A stretch of 64,000 bases of DNA from NCBI RefSeq assembly GCF_008014775.2, contig NZ_CP144914.1:1364001-1428000 (forward strand), read 5' to 3'. The position numbers and the translations under genes are program-made. The notes below the pieces were generated by a model. The model made no database searches. It was not told the origin of the DNA and saw only the letters and a list, made by a program, of their open reading frames with translations. The DNA comes from Alkalicoccus halolimnae. GTDB taxonomy: Bacteria; Bacillota; Bacilli; Bacillales; Salisediminibacteriaceae. Positions 10,671 to 19,251 of the stretch are shown here, piece by piece (positions within the stretch are counted from its first letter, which is position 1; every line of letters begins with the position of its first letter).

Positions 10671-10700
10671 TTGTGACGTTAAAACTATTTATGGTATAAT
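10671..10700 (+). promoter_or_regulatory. Sigma-A type promoter of glpD
   Basis: TTGTGA (10671-10676) and TATAAT (10695-10700), 18-base spacer, just after the glpK stop codon. The start point would be near 10707, ahead of the conditional terminator. Confidence 0.75.
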
Positions 10701-10722
10701 AGCTTTAAATTAATAGAAGGTC

Positions 10723-10795
10723 TGGAGACTTTGGAGAGACCGCAGCATGAAAGTAAGCTTAATAGCCGGCTTTCGATGTTGTGGTCTCTTTTTTT
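10723..10795 (+). promoter_or_regulatory. GlpP-responsive leader with conditional terminator, upstream of glpD
   Basis: TGGAGAC-TTT-GGAGA at 10723-10737, then a hairpin with arms AGAGACCGCAGCA (10735-10747) and TGTTGTGGTCTCT (10777-10789), G-U pairs allowed, followed by a run of seven T. The layout repeats that of the glpF leader, including the 3-base gap in the motif. Confidence 0.85.
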
Positions 10796-10840
10796 CTTCA
10801 TTTCCATATTCTTCTAAATGTAATGAAAGGGTGTTTAACT

Positions 10841-12508
10841 ATGGCAAAACCGTTCTCGGCACTACAAAGAGAAAAATACTTAAAGAAAATGAGCCAGACT
10901 GAACTGGATGTCCTCGTAATAGGAGGGGGGATAACGGGAGCAGGTATTGCGCTGGATGCGGTAACGAGAGGTCTGAAAACAGGACTTGTAGAGATGCAGG
11001 ATTTTGCTGCCGGAACTTCCAGCCGTTCAACAAAACTTGTCCATGGCGGGCTCCGCTATTTAAAACAGCTGGAATTTAAAATTGTAAAAGAAACCGGACA
11101 GGAACGGGCAATTGTTTATGAAAATGCTCCGCATGTGACCAAACCGGAGTGGATGCTGCTTCCTATTGTAAAAGGAGGAACATACGGCAAAGCTGCTACG
11201 TCAGTAGGTCTCAAAGTTTATGATACGCTTGCCGGTGTAAATAAGCATGAGCGCCGTCAAATGCTGAGTAGAGAACAGACGCTTGAAAAAGAACCGCTGC
11301 TCAGAGACGATGACAGCTTAAAAGGCGGCGGTTACTATGTTGAATATAAAACTGATGATGCACGTCTGACGCTGGAAACTTTAAAAGAAGCCGTTTACCG
11401 TGGAGCCACCGCTGTAAACTATGCGAAAGCAGAGCATTTGATTTATGAAAACGGCAAAGTGGTTGGTGCTCGTATTACTGACAGACGAACAGGCGAAACA
11501 CACGATATCCGTGCAAAACATGTAGTAAATGCGGCAGGTCCCTGGGTCGATGAACTGAGAGAAAAGGATGGGTCCAAACAGGGGAAATATTTATATTTAA
11601 CAAAAGGTGTTCACATTGTTGTTGATCAGTCCAAGTTTCCGCTTAAACAGGCCGTTTATTTTGATACGGAAGATGACGGGCGGATGGTCTTTGCTATTCC
11701 AAGAGGAAAAAAAGCATATATAGGTACGACGGACACCCATTATGTAGATGACATTGCTACACCCAGAATGACGGAAGCGGACATGGATTATTTAATCAAG
11801 GCGGCCAATTACATGTTTACGACACAAAAGATTACCCGAGAAGATGTAGAGTCAAGCTGGAGCGGCCTCCGCCCATTAATCCATGAAGAAGGAAAGAAAG
11901 CTTCTGAAATATCCAGAAAAGATGAAACGTTCATCTCGGAAACGGGTCTTATCTCCATTGCAGGAGGAAAATTGACGGGTTACCGAAAAATGGCAGAACG
12001 TATAATAGACAGAATCGTTAAGGAAGAGGGAATAAAAAAGAAATGCGTGACACATAAGATTAAACTTTCCGGAGGGGAAGTTGGAGGTTCACAAAAACTG
12101 ACTTCCTTTGTTAAAAATGCCGCGGAAATAGGAGTAAGTCTTGGTCTTAGTGCAGAAGAAGCTGAACACCTGGCTAATTTATATGGTTCGAACGTAACGA
12201 GAGTATTCGAAATTTTAGAAACTCAAGGTGAAGAGGCTAAAAATTACGGTCTTTCCCCCGGCGTATTTGCTTCTCTTGTTTACGGAATTGAAGAAGAAAT
12301 GGTTTATTCTCCGATAGATTTTCTGAACCGCCGGACAAGTGCTCTTTTCTTTGATATCGATTACGTTCAAAAATATAAGGATGGGGTAATCAGATACATG
12401 GCAGGAAGATTTAATTGGACCTCTGCAGAGATTGACTCACACATTACTATGTTGGAAGAAGAAATTTACTTTGCTAAAAACCCTGTTGCTACAAAAGAGA
12501 AAAATTAA
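10841..12508 (+). CDS. glpD: Aerobic glycerol-3-phosphate dehydrogenase
   Basis: FAD-dependent membrane-associated oxidation of glycerol-3-phosphate to dihydroxyacetone phosphate, feeding electrons to quinone. 555 aa, equal to the B. subtilis protein. The N-terminal dinucleotide fold VIGGGITGAGIALD, GTSSRSTKLVHGGLRYL (the FAD/GlpD signature) and SWSGLRPLIHEEGK are visible. Start taken at ATG 10841, eight bases after GAAAGGGTG; the frame extends upstream into the leader, which is not coding. It is followed by pgcA 75 bases later with no terminator between, so cotranscription is likely. Confidence 0.96.
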   Translation: MAKPFSALQREKYLKKMSQTELDVLVIGGGITGAGIALDAVTRGLKTGLVEMQDFAAGTSSRSTKLVHGGLRYLKQLEFKIVKETGQERAIVYENAPHVTKPEWMLLPIVKGGTYGKAATSVGLKVYDTLAGVNKHERRQMLSREQTLEKEPLLRDDDSLKGGGYYVEYKTDDARLTLETLKEAVYRGATAVNYAKAEHLIYENGKVVGARITDRRTGETHDIRAKHVVNAAGPWVDELREKDGSKQGKYLYLTKGVHIVVDQSKFPLKQAVYFDTEDDGRMVFAIPRGKKAYIGTTDTHYVDDIATPRMTEADMDYLIKAANYMFTTQKITREDVESSWSGLRPLIHEEGKKASEISRKDETFISETGLISIAGGKLTGYRKMAERIIDRIVKEEGIKKKCVTHKIKLSGGEVGGSQKLTSFVKNAAEIGVSLGLSAEEAEHLANLYGSNVTRVFEILETQGEEAKNYGLSPGVFASLVYGIEEEMVYSPIDFLNRRTSALFFDIDYVQKYKDGVIRYMAGRFNWTSAEIDSHITMLEEEIYFAKNPVATKEKN

Positions 12509-12583
12509 CAATTCAACCTTTACTAACGCATTAAAAATGGGTATAACTGAAGTATAAGACAATGTCTGGAGGGTGATGTGTAT

Positions 12584-14317
12584 ATGGAATGGAAAGCTCA
12601 ATACGAAAAGTGGAAATCGAAACTGAATCTAGACGCGTCCATTGCCGAGGAGCTTAAAAAGTCCGAGGGGAACGAATCCCTTCTGGAAGACAGCTTTTAT
12701 AAAACGCTGGAATTTGGGACAGGCGGTATGCGCGGCGAAATAGGTCCCGGCACCAACAGGATGAATATCTATACTATTCGTAAAGGAGCACAGGGCCTCG
12801 CAGACTTTATAGCAGAAGCAGGGGAAGAAGCGAAGAAAAAAGGGGTGGTTATCGCCTATGATAACCGCCGTATGTCAAAAGAATTTTCTCTTGAAACAGC
12901 TCTTACTCTCGGGGCAAATGGTGTAAAAACCTATTTATTTAAAGAACTGCGCCCGACACCTGAGCTTTCCTACGCGGTTCGCAGGCTTGGAACTTTTTCC
13001 GGGGTTATGGTTACGGCAAGTCATAATCCTCCGGAATATAATGGGTTTAAAGCTTATGGAGAGGATGGTGCCCAGCTTATTCCCGAAGATGCAGACCGGC
13101 TGATCGAAAAAGTGAATGCTGTAGAAGATGAACTGGAAGTTAAAACGGCTGAAGCTGATGACCTCGAAAAGCAAGGCTTGCTGGAGTGGGTACTTGAAGA
13201 TATTGATGAGGCTTATATTAAGGAAATGGAAAGTATTACTCTCGACAGAAAGCTGATAGAAGAGCACGGGAGCAATCTTTCCATTGTTTTTACTCCTCTT
13301 CACGGGACTGCAACTGTTCCTATGCAGCGAAGCTTAAAAAATGCAGGGTTTACGAATGTTCATACTGTAACTGAACAGGCAGTGCCGGATACGGAGTTTT
13401 CAACAGTTCGTTCCCCAAATCCGGAGGAAGCAGACGCTTTTGAACTGGCAGTAAAGCTCGGAAATGAAAAAAACGCCGATCTTTTGATAGCTACAGATCC
13501 CGATGCCGATAGAATTGGACTGGTCGTCCGAAATGATCAGGGTGAATTTACGGTCCTCTCAGGTAATCAGACAGGAGCACTGCTTTTGGATTACCTTCTC
13601 ACAAAAAAACAGGAGAAGCAGGAGCTTCCGGATAATGGAATCGTAATTAAAACAATTGTAACGTCTGAACTTGGACGGGAAATTGCAGAATCCTTTGGAA
13701 TGAGTACTCTCGATGTATTAACCGGATTCAAATTTATCGGGGAGAAAATCCGCGAGTATGAAACTACAAAAGCCCATACGTTTCTATTCGGATATGAGGA
13801 AAGCTACGGTTACTTAATTGAGCCGTTTGCCCGTGATAAAGATGCAATTCAGCCTGCGGTCCTTGCTGCAGAAATGACTGCCTTTTACAAATCAAAAGGG
13901 ATGACTCTTTACGAAGGTCTTCAGAATCTTTATAAAAAATACGGTTTCTTTTATGAAGATCTGGCCTCTTTTACTTTTAAAGGAAAAGAAGGAGCCGAAA
14001 AAATTCAGCGGATTATGAATGTATTTCGCGATAGCGTGGAACAGGGGGAACTCCCTGATAATGTTACCTTTGTGGAAGATTATCTTCGTTCAACGAGAAC
14101 TTTTATGGATGGCAGAGATAAAGAAAAAATCGACCTTCCCCAGTCCAACGTTTTAAAATTATTTTTAAATGATGGTTCCTGGTACTGCCTGCGTCCTTCA
14201 GGAACAGAACCAAAAATTAAGTGTTATTTTGGAGTGAACGGAAAAACTTCTGAAGAAGCTTCTTCAAAACTTATGGAAGTAAAAAAAGAAGTACTAGCAA
14301 AGCTGGAAGCTATATAA
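12584..14317 (+). CDS. pgcA: Alpha-phosphoglucomutase / phosphomannomutase family enzyme
   Basis: Interconverts glucose-1-phosphate and glucose-6-phosphate, supplying UDP-glucose for glycolipids and teichoic acid modification (577 aa). Active-site loop VTASHNPPEYNG with phospho-Ser146, metal loop ATDPDADRIG, sugar-binding FGYEESYGYL and phosphate-binding CLRPSGTEPK are in family order. Start ATG 12584, ten bases after GGAGGG; the in-frame GTG at 12578 is too near the ribosome binding site. The gene order glpD-pgcA (yhxB) is as in B. subtilis. A strong terminator follows. Confidence 0.95.
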   Translation: MEWKAQYEKWKSKLNLDASIAEELKKSEGNESLLEDSFYKTLEFGTGGMRGEIGPGTNRMNIYTIRKGAQGLADFIAEAGEEAKKKGVVIAYDNRRMSKEFSLETALTLGANGVKTYLFKELRPTPELSYAVRRLGTFSGVMVTASHNPPEYNGFKAYGEDGAQLIPEDADRLIEKVNAVEDELEVKTAEADDLEKQGLLEWVLEDIDEAYIKEMESITLDRKLIEEHGSNLSIVFTPLHGTATVPMQRSLKNAGFTNVHTVTEQAVPDTEFSTVRSPNPEEADAFELAVKLGNEKNADLLIATDPDADRIGLVVRNDQGEFTVLSGNQTGALLLDYLLTKKQEKQELPDNGIVIKTIVTSELGREIAESFGMSTLDVLTGFKFIGEKIREYETTKAHTFLFGYEESYGYLIEPFARDKDAIQPAVLAAEMTAFYKSKGMTLYEGLQNLYKKYGFFYEDLASFTFKGKEGAEKIQRIMNVFRDSVEQGELPDNVTFVEDYLRSTRTFMDGRDKEKIDLPQSNVLKLFLNDGSWYCLRPSGTEPKIKCYFGVNGKTSEEASSKLMEVKKEVLAKLEAI

Positions 14318-14348
14318 TCTTTAGTATCCGATGTTGAATAATTCAAAT

Positions 14349-14390
14349 TAAAAAGATCTCTGCCAATTTGTCAGGCAGGGATCTTTTTTA
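14349..14390 (+). terminator. Terminator after pgcA
   Basis: AAAAAGATC-TCTGCC / GGCAGGG-ATCTTTTTT hairpin with T run, 30 bases after the pgcA stop. Confidence 0.9.
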
Positions 14391-14397
14391 GGTATGG

Positions 14398-14994
14398 AGC
14401 ATAAAGTTAGTAACTTTTCCTGCTGCAGCGGAAGAGCCGTTACATATGTTCATTAATTAACAGAAATTAATTAAAAAACGAGATCCCAAACAGCATTTTG
14501 CAAATATTAATAACAACCAGCATAAAATAAACTTCTGTTCATGAATAAATAAAAAATATTTCAAAACAAAGCATTATTGTAGATGAAATCGGGAAAATAT
14601 GGTAGGATGTTACTTAATAATACATTTATTAAATAATCCTTTGTCGATTCTTCTATAGTATATTTTCAGCAGAAGCTTAATTAGTAAGGCGTTTTAAAGT
14701 TAAATAATAATAAGAGGAGGGGCCTGTGCTCTCCCACCTGCTGCAGAGAAAGCGTGCGGCTCTCCTTGCGCCCGGGATGATCTTCGCGCCTTTCGCAGAC
14801 GTTTCAAAATATCACCTGGAGGTACGTCTTCTGAATGGAAAGTTCGTTAATAAAAAGCAGAACTTCTATTAGTATTATTCATAAAAACGAATCGGAAACT
14901 GATTGCCGCTTTTGGAATAAGCATGCCGGAATCGAAGTTGTCCATAACAAAAACGAGTAGGAACAGAGCTAAATTGAAAAAAGGTGAGGGGAAT
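14398..14994 (+). other. Long A+T-rich gap upstream of the Spo0E-like gene, with a possible micro-ORF
   Basis: No convincing gene is seen in most of this gap. TTTGTCGATT at 14639-14648 differs by one base from the core of a Spo0A box. GTG 14726 to TAG 14872 is a 48-codon frame (begins MLSHLLQRKRAALLAPG) preceded by GAGGAGGGG; it lies in a short stretch clearly richer in G+C than its surroundings. I cannot tell whether it is translated or whether the stretch is a decayed repeat. Confidence 0.35.
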
Positions 14995-15195
14995 ATGAGT
15001 TGGAATAATGAGCTTATAAAGCAGATGGAACATAAGAGAAATCTCATGGTTATAACAGCAAACAAATATGGATATACTTCTGCAGAAACTATTCAGTACA
15101 GTCAGGAACTCGACAGATTAATGAATATTTATAGGTGTGTATCAAAGTATGATTACTCAGAACGCTTATGGGAAAAGCAGGCTCTCAAAAATTAA
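14995..15195 (+). CDS. Spo0E-like aspartyl-phosphate phosphatase
   Basis: Small protein of 66 aa, the size and pattern of the Spo0E family, which remove phosphate from Spo0A~P and so hold back sporulation. The two-helix pattern with IKQMEHKRNLMV, YGYTSAETIQYSQELD and LDRLMNIY is visible; SQELD at residues 36-40 is the signature that contacts the target. Start ATG 14995 after AAGGTGAGGGG; the frame is open upstream but without a ribosome binding site. It is monocistronic, followed by a terminator shared with the convergent exporter gene. Which phospho-protein it acts on cannot be told. Confidence 0.9.
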   Translation: MSWNNELIKQMEHKRNLMVITANKYGYTSAETIQYSQELDRLMNIYRCVSKYDYSERLWEKQALKN

Positions 15196-15220
15196 TATAA
15201 GAGCATCTATCACTTCCAAT

Positions 15221-15262
15221 AAAAAGCGGGATAACGAAAACTCTTCGTCATCCCGCTTTTTA
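15221..15262. terminator. Bidirectional terminator between Spo0E-like gene and EamA exporter
   Basis: AAAAAGCGGGAT / ATCCCGCTTTTT arms with a small inner stem, flanked by A and T runs so that it can work on both strands of this convergent pair. Confidence 0.9.
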
Positions 15263-15340
15263 TTATGGACAGAACCACTTCCTGGAGGGCACTTTAGCAG
15301 TAAAACTGTCATTAACTTAATAACGAGCAAAATAGAAGGT

Positions 15341-16225
15341 TTAATATTTACGCCCTGCAGCAAAATAAACTCCGATTAATACGGCGGCCCCTCCTGAGAA
15401 TTGATGGACAGTAAAATTTTCTCCTAAAAAAATTACTGCCATCAATGTAGTAAAAAGAGGAACTAAATTAAAAAATACAGAGGCCTTCGAAGGACCAACT
15501 TCTCCTACTCCCTTATACCATAGGAGCAGAGCAATCGCAGAAGGGAAAATCCCTATATAAAGCAGTCCACCTGCTACGGAAGAGCTCGTAAGAGCTGGAA
15601 AACCGATGAGAAAAACTTCTGCGAGTGTAAAGGGGAGCAGCATTAACCATCCAATTATCATTGTTACAGTCAGTCCTGCTACAGGAGGAAATTTGTAACT
15701 GTGCCGTTTTATAACGATAGAATAGACTGCCCAGCAGCATACCCCGGCAAACATTATGACATCGCCGATATTAACAGATAATTGAAGCAGGAGAGCAGGA
15801 CGTCCTTCCGTAATTATCCATAGTACTCCGAGGAATGAAAAAAGCACTCCGAAATTCTGCATGATATGGAGTCTTTCTTTTAACAAAATGTAGCCAAGAA
15901 CTGCGGCAACCGCAGGTGTAAGTGCATCTACTATGGAAGCATTAATCGTGCTTGTGTAATTAACAGCGGCATATAAAGAGACATTAAATAGAACAATACC
16001 GCTCAAAGACAGAGACGTTAAAGCTTTCCATTCACGTTTCCAGAGCGGCATATTCCTGACAATTTCCTTGAAACAGAGAGGAATAAGCACAATGCTGCCT
16101 AAGAATGCCCGGAAAAATGCAAGAGTTATTGGATCAATAATACCTTCAAATGCTTTGCCTGCAATAAAATTACCTGAGAAAAAAAGCATCGCAAGCGTTA
16201 TCAAAAAATATGGATGAAGAGACAT
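15341..16225 (-). CDS. EamA (DMT) family transporter
   Basis: Integral membrane protein of 294 aa with about ten transmembrane segments and two EamA repeats (residues about 5-135 and 148-290). Typical pieces are FSGNFIAGKAF near the start, SIVDALTPAVAAVLGYILLKER at the end of repeat one (ending in the family ERL motif), and FFNLVPLFTTLMAVIFLGE in repeat two. These drug/metabolite transporters usually export amino acids or other small metabolites; the substrate is unknown. Start at 16225 has AGGAGAT upstream on the minus strand. It is a single gene, not obviously linked to its neighbours. Confidence 0.9.
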   Translation of the reverse strand: MSLHPYFLITLAMLFFSGNFIAGKAFEGIIDPITLAFFRAFLGSIVLIPLCFKEIVRNMPLWKREWKALTSLSLSGIVLFNVSLYAAVNYTSTINASIVDALTPAVAAVLGYILLKERLHIMQNFGVLFSFLGVLWIITEGRPALLLQLSVNIGDVIMFAGVCCWAVYSIVIKRHSYKFPPVAGLTVTMIIGWLMLLPFTLAEVFLIGFPALTSSSVAGGLLYIGIFPSAIALLLWYKGVGEVGPSKASVFFNLVPLFTTLMAVIFLGENFTVHQFSGGAAVLIGVYFAAGRKY

Positions 16226-16395
16226 TAGAAGAGATCTCCTTTTACTGAATAATCCTGATCAATTTTAAGGGAGTAATCCGATCAGGAGAAAAGTTTTCCT
16301 TTAATATAAAAACTGCGACTACTAATGAAGCCTGAGATAAAAATCAGCCTGTTTTCACACAGGGATTTTAAGAGAAATTAAATTAAGGGCCGTAT

Positions 16396-16426
16396 AAAAG
16401 CGGATCCGGCGAGCGAATCCGCTTTT
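16396..16426 (-). terminator. Terminator of the DUF1538/PII operon
   Basis: AAAAGCGGAT / ATCCGCTTTT hairpin a few bases downstream of the PII-family stop codon on the minus strand. Confidence 0.85.
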
Positions 16427-16430
16427 CTTA

Positions 16431-17141
16431 CTACTCTTTAGTTTCGGTTTCTTCGAGGAGGTGGTGAATACCAACGGTTTCTTCGACTGGAAGGACGAAA
16501 GAAATACCTTTACCAGGCTCATTTATTTTCACGTCTTCTTCAATTGCTTTCAGAACATCACGCGTCTGACTGCGTTTAATTAATGTTAAAACCACGTCTT
16601 TTTCCGGTTCAATCTGGATAGAAAACAACTTTGCTTTTTCATGAATTCCGCTGCCTCTTCCGCTCATTACGGTGCCGCCCTCTGCACCTCCGCGGTTTGA
16701 AGCGTCAATTACTTTTCCGGATTCCCCCTTGTTTACTATAGTAATAATTAAGTCAAACCCTTTATGTGTTACGTCATCTGTCATCATATCCAGATCCTCC
16801 TTTTCAATTTCTTCATATTCCATATGAGAAATCCCGATGGTTTTCTTTATATCTATTATAAAACCTATACCTTTCCCCGGCTCGTTCAGTTTGGCGGCTT
16901 CTGAAACTTCTTTTACAACGTCGGCCAGAATGTCTTCCGGAATCAAAGTTAGAATTAATTCTTTTTCATGAATGGCATCAATACCGAATATCTGCTTTTT
17001 TTCGTGAATGCCTACTCCGGTTCCGAGCATGATCGTGCCACCCTCAGATCCTGCATCTTTCGCCGCTTTCATTACTTTTTTTGCACGGCCTTTTTTTACA
17101 ATTGTAACGAGTAATTTATGATCTTTGCGAAGTATGCTCAT
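16431..17141 (-). CDS. Tandem PII-family signalling protein
   Basis: 236 aa made of two PII-like domains in one chain (residues about 8-113 and 128-230). Each half contains GGT(I/V)MxGxGxGIHEK and the C-terminal PII pattern NEPGKGI followed by a VGI/IGI strand, so this is a fused duplication; normal PII proteins are about 112 aa trimers. The T-loop residues differ from classical GlnB, so glutamine signalling should not be assumed. Start set at ATG 17141: it overlaps the upstream DUF1538 stop by 4 bases and has GGAAGGAG before it. Being last in an operon of two predicted membrane proteins, it is probably a nucleotide-sensing regulator of them, as GlnK is for AmtB; that is inference. Confidence 0.88.
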   Translation of the reverse strand: MSILRKDHKLLVTIVKKGRAKKVMKAAKDAGSEGGTIMLGTGVGIHEKKQIFGIDAIHEKELILTLIPEDILADVVKEVSEAAKLNEPGKGIGFIIDIKKTIGISHMEYEEIEKEDLDMMTDDVTHKGFDLIITIVNKGESGKVIDASNRGGAEGGTVMSGRGSGIHEKAKLFSIQIEPEKDVVLTLIKRSQTRDVLKAIEEDVKINEPGKGISFVLPVEETVGIHHLLEETETKE

Positions 17142-17869
17142 GTATTGGACCGCTCCTTCCATTTAAATAACAAACCAAGTATAAGCACAGCGAGGATAGG
17201 GGTCAATGCTACAAGAGCAATCATTCCGAAGCCGTCTAATAGAGGATCCCTTCCTTCTGTTACTTCCGCAACACCTACCGCAATAGCCATAATGAAAGTT
17301 ACCGTCATAGGACCGGTAGCTACCCCTCCAGCATCAAAAGCAATAGAAACGAATCGATCGCTGGAAATAAATACAAGAATAAAAGCAAGAGCATATCCTG
17401 GCACGATTAAATACCAAAGAGGAAATCCCATTACTATTCTGATCATTGCCAGGGCAATAGACACCCCGACTCCGAGAGAAAGCGTAAGAAGCATTACGTT
17501 TTTTGATATCGAACCAGCAGTTACTTTTTCTACTTCATAGTTAAGTATTCTTATTGCCGGTTCAGCAAAAGTTGCTACTAAGCCAAATATAAAACCGAGG
17601 ATGGGAAGAAGGATAATTGTGTTATCACGCTGGCCGAGCAGTTCCCCAATAGCTTCGCCCGCGGGAAAGAAACCTACTTCGACACCTTGGAGAAAAAGTA
17701 CAAGCCCTAGAAATGTAAAAATCAGTCCAACAAATATGTTTTTTAGTCTTTGTTTATCCAGGTCTAAAAAGAAAATTTGAAAAATAAGAAAGAAAATCAG
17801 TAAAGGAATTACTGCCAGAGCTACTTCGTATATCACATGGCCTATCCCATCAAACAAGTCCATTATCAT
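17138..17869 (-). CDS. DUF1538 family membrane protein, second copy
   Basis: 243 aa, about six hydrophobic segments, with the family motif AFDAGGVATGPMTVTFI near residues 175-191 and AEPAIRILNYEV near 102-113. It is clearly paralogous to the gene just upstream (same motif positions, same length). Function unknown; the pattern of conserved GG and GP motifs inside membrane segments suggests a transporter or channel. Start ATG 17869 overlaps the previous stop by 4 bases and its own stop overlaps the PII start by 4 bases, so all three products are translationally coupled. Confidence 0.87.
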   Translation of the reverse strand: MIMDLFDGIGHVIYEVALAVIPLLIFFLIFQIFFLDLDKQRLKNIFVGLIFTFLGLVLFLQGVEVGFFPAGEAIGELLGQRDNTIILLPILGFIFGLVATFAEPAIRILNYEVEKVTAGSISKNVMLLTLSLGVGVSIALAMIRIVMGFPLWYLIVPGYALAFILVFISSDRFVSIAFDAGGVATGPMTVTFIMAIAVGVAEVTEGRDPLLDGFGMIALVALTPILAVLILGLLFKWKERSNT

Positions 17870-18558
17870 CCGTATATCACTCCCAGCACCATAACGGCAA
17901 GAATAGGACCGATGGAAGCCAGCGCGACGAGGCCGAAGCCGTCACTTGTTGATGATTTTCCTCTAAGCACGGATGCTACTCCCACTCCTAGTGCCAGAAT
18001 GAAAGGCACGGTCATCGGTCCTGTCGTCACGCCCCCGGCATCAAAAGAAATCGGTATAAATGTGGCGGGCGTAAAAAGTGCGAGCAGACCTACTATAGAG
18101 TACCCGCCTGCGAGCAGCCATTTTAACGGAATGTTGAAAACAGTTCTTGCCATAGCTGTCATTACAAAAAAGCCGACACCAAGAGCTACCGAATAAACGA
18201 GCACAAGATTAGGTATCTCCCCTCCGGAAACATCGTCAATCTGCGATGCGAGAACTCTTACATCGGGTTCTGCGATTGTAACTACAACTCCAAGAACAAA
18301 ACCAACCGACAAGATAAGCCAGATTTTGTTTGTTTTAGGAAGAGTGGAACCTATTAGTTCACCGATAGGGAGCAGACCAATATGTACACCAACCAGAAAA
18401 AGAAAAAGCCCTAATCCAACCATAACAACTCCAGCAATAAAGCGGAAAAACAGATCAGGAGGCAGGCCGATTAAAGTGTATTGAAGAATTATAATCACGA
18501 CTGCCAAAGGAAGTATAGCCATTACTACTTCTTTTAACTGATCAAAAATATCACTCAT
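17866..18558 (-). CDS. DUF1538 family membrane protein, first copy
   Basis: 230 aa with about six to seven transmembrane stretches and the family motif SFDAGGVTTGPMTVPFI near residues 170-186; AEPDVRVLASQI occurs in mid-protein. It is the first gene of the DUF1538-DUF1538-PII operon. Start chosen at ATG 18558, seven bases after GGAGG on the minus strand; a longer frame up to 18621 has no ribosome binding site. Each copy looks complete, so the pair is unlikely to be a split single gene. Function is not known to me. Confidence 0.87.
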   Translation of the reverse strand: MSDIFDQLKEVVMAILPLAVVIIILQYTLIGLPPDLFFRFIAGVVMVGLGLFLFLVGVHIGLLPIGELIGSTLPKTNKIWLILSVGFVLGVVVTIAEPDVRVLASQIDDVSGGEIPNLVLVYSVALGVGFFVMTAMARTVFNIPLKWLLAGGYSIVGLLALFTPATFIPISFDAGGVTTGPMTVPFILALGVGVASVLRGKSSTSDGFGLVALASIGPILAVMVLGVIYG

Positions 18559-18679
18559 GTTCATTCCTCCTTTTCTTAAAGCTGTGATTAAGCCTGTGGT
18601 TCTTACGCAAAAAAGAATCATTCCTGCTCTTTATCATTTACAGGCTGTTTCTTTATTTAGAAGTCAGCTCCCGCTCTGT

Positions 18680-18847
18680 CTTTTTACCGTAAGCTGAAGA
18701 GGACATAGGGCGACTCCTGGGAGATGAAGGACGAGCCCCACTCCGCCCCCGACGGAAGGGAGGACGGAATTAGCTGAGGCCGGCCCTGCGCCCGCATGAA
18801 ACGAAAGCGTACGTCTATCGGTTATCTACTTTATTTTCAAGGCAGCC
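18680..18847. repeat. Dispersed intergenic repeat, copy A
   Basis: About 170 bases starting near TTTTTACCGTAAGCTG and ending near TTTATTTTCAAGGCAG, richer in G+C than its flanks. It aligns along its whole length with 58035-58207; shared blocks include GGCGACTCC, AAGGACGAG, GGGAGGACGGAAT, AGCTGAGGCCGG and ACGAAAGCG. No good frame or transposase is seen. It lies upstream of the DUF1538 operon and the zinc-finger gene. Confidence 0.8.
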
Positions 18848-19028
18848 TTCTTCAATAGCAGCAACATCGCTAATTATCCAGAAAGTAACTGTCTTCCTCT
18901 CCTTTAAAAAGCCATTATTGATGTATTAATCGTATCGTAAAATAATAAGAAATGCGAATGCGATCAATTTGTGGAAATATTCTGATAAATAAAGTATACT
19001 AATAAAAAGACTGAAGGAGGGACCTTCT

Positions 19029-19184
19029 GTGGCTATAATTTATATCTGTAAAGATTGCAAAGGGAAGGGGAAAGTGCAGCAGCGGGTCTGGATTGTCCAT
19101 AGAACATCTGTGTGCCGTACATGCGGAGGAACTGGAAAAAGAAAGTATGCTAAAGCGGCCATTTTTGAAACGGTTACAAAGTAA
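19029..19184 (+). CDS. Small DnaJ-type zinc-finger protein
   Basis: A 51-residue frame starting at GTG 19029, eight bases after GAAGGAGG. It has two cysteine pairs, CKDCKGKGK near residues 7-15 and CRTCGGTGKRK near 29-39, the CxxCxGxG pattern of DnaJ-type zinc fingers. Small proteins with one such module bind zinc and protein or RNA partners (anti-TRAP is one, but this sequence does not resemble it otherwise). Basic C-terminal half. It is followed by a terminator shared with prfC. Target unknown. Confidence 0.72.
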   Translation: MAIIYICKDCKGKGKVQQRVWIVHRTSVCRTCGGTGKRKYAKAAIFETVTK

Positions 19185-19251
19185 AGATTTCAGTCAGAGG
19201 AAGCAAGGGGAGCAGCTGATGAACCAAGTTATGGTTTACGTACTGGGTGAT

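Noticed and set aside
14726-14820. Third copy of the dispersed repeat
   Set aside because: It shares base composition and a GAAAGCGT block with the repeat but could not be aligned over any longer stretch.
17138-18558. A single DUF1538 gene broken by a frameshift
   Set aside because: Each copy has its own start and its own complete conserved motif, and the 4-base overlap matches that of the following gene, so these are two coupled genes.
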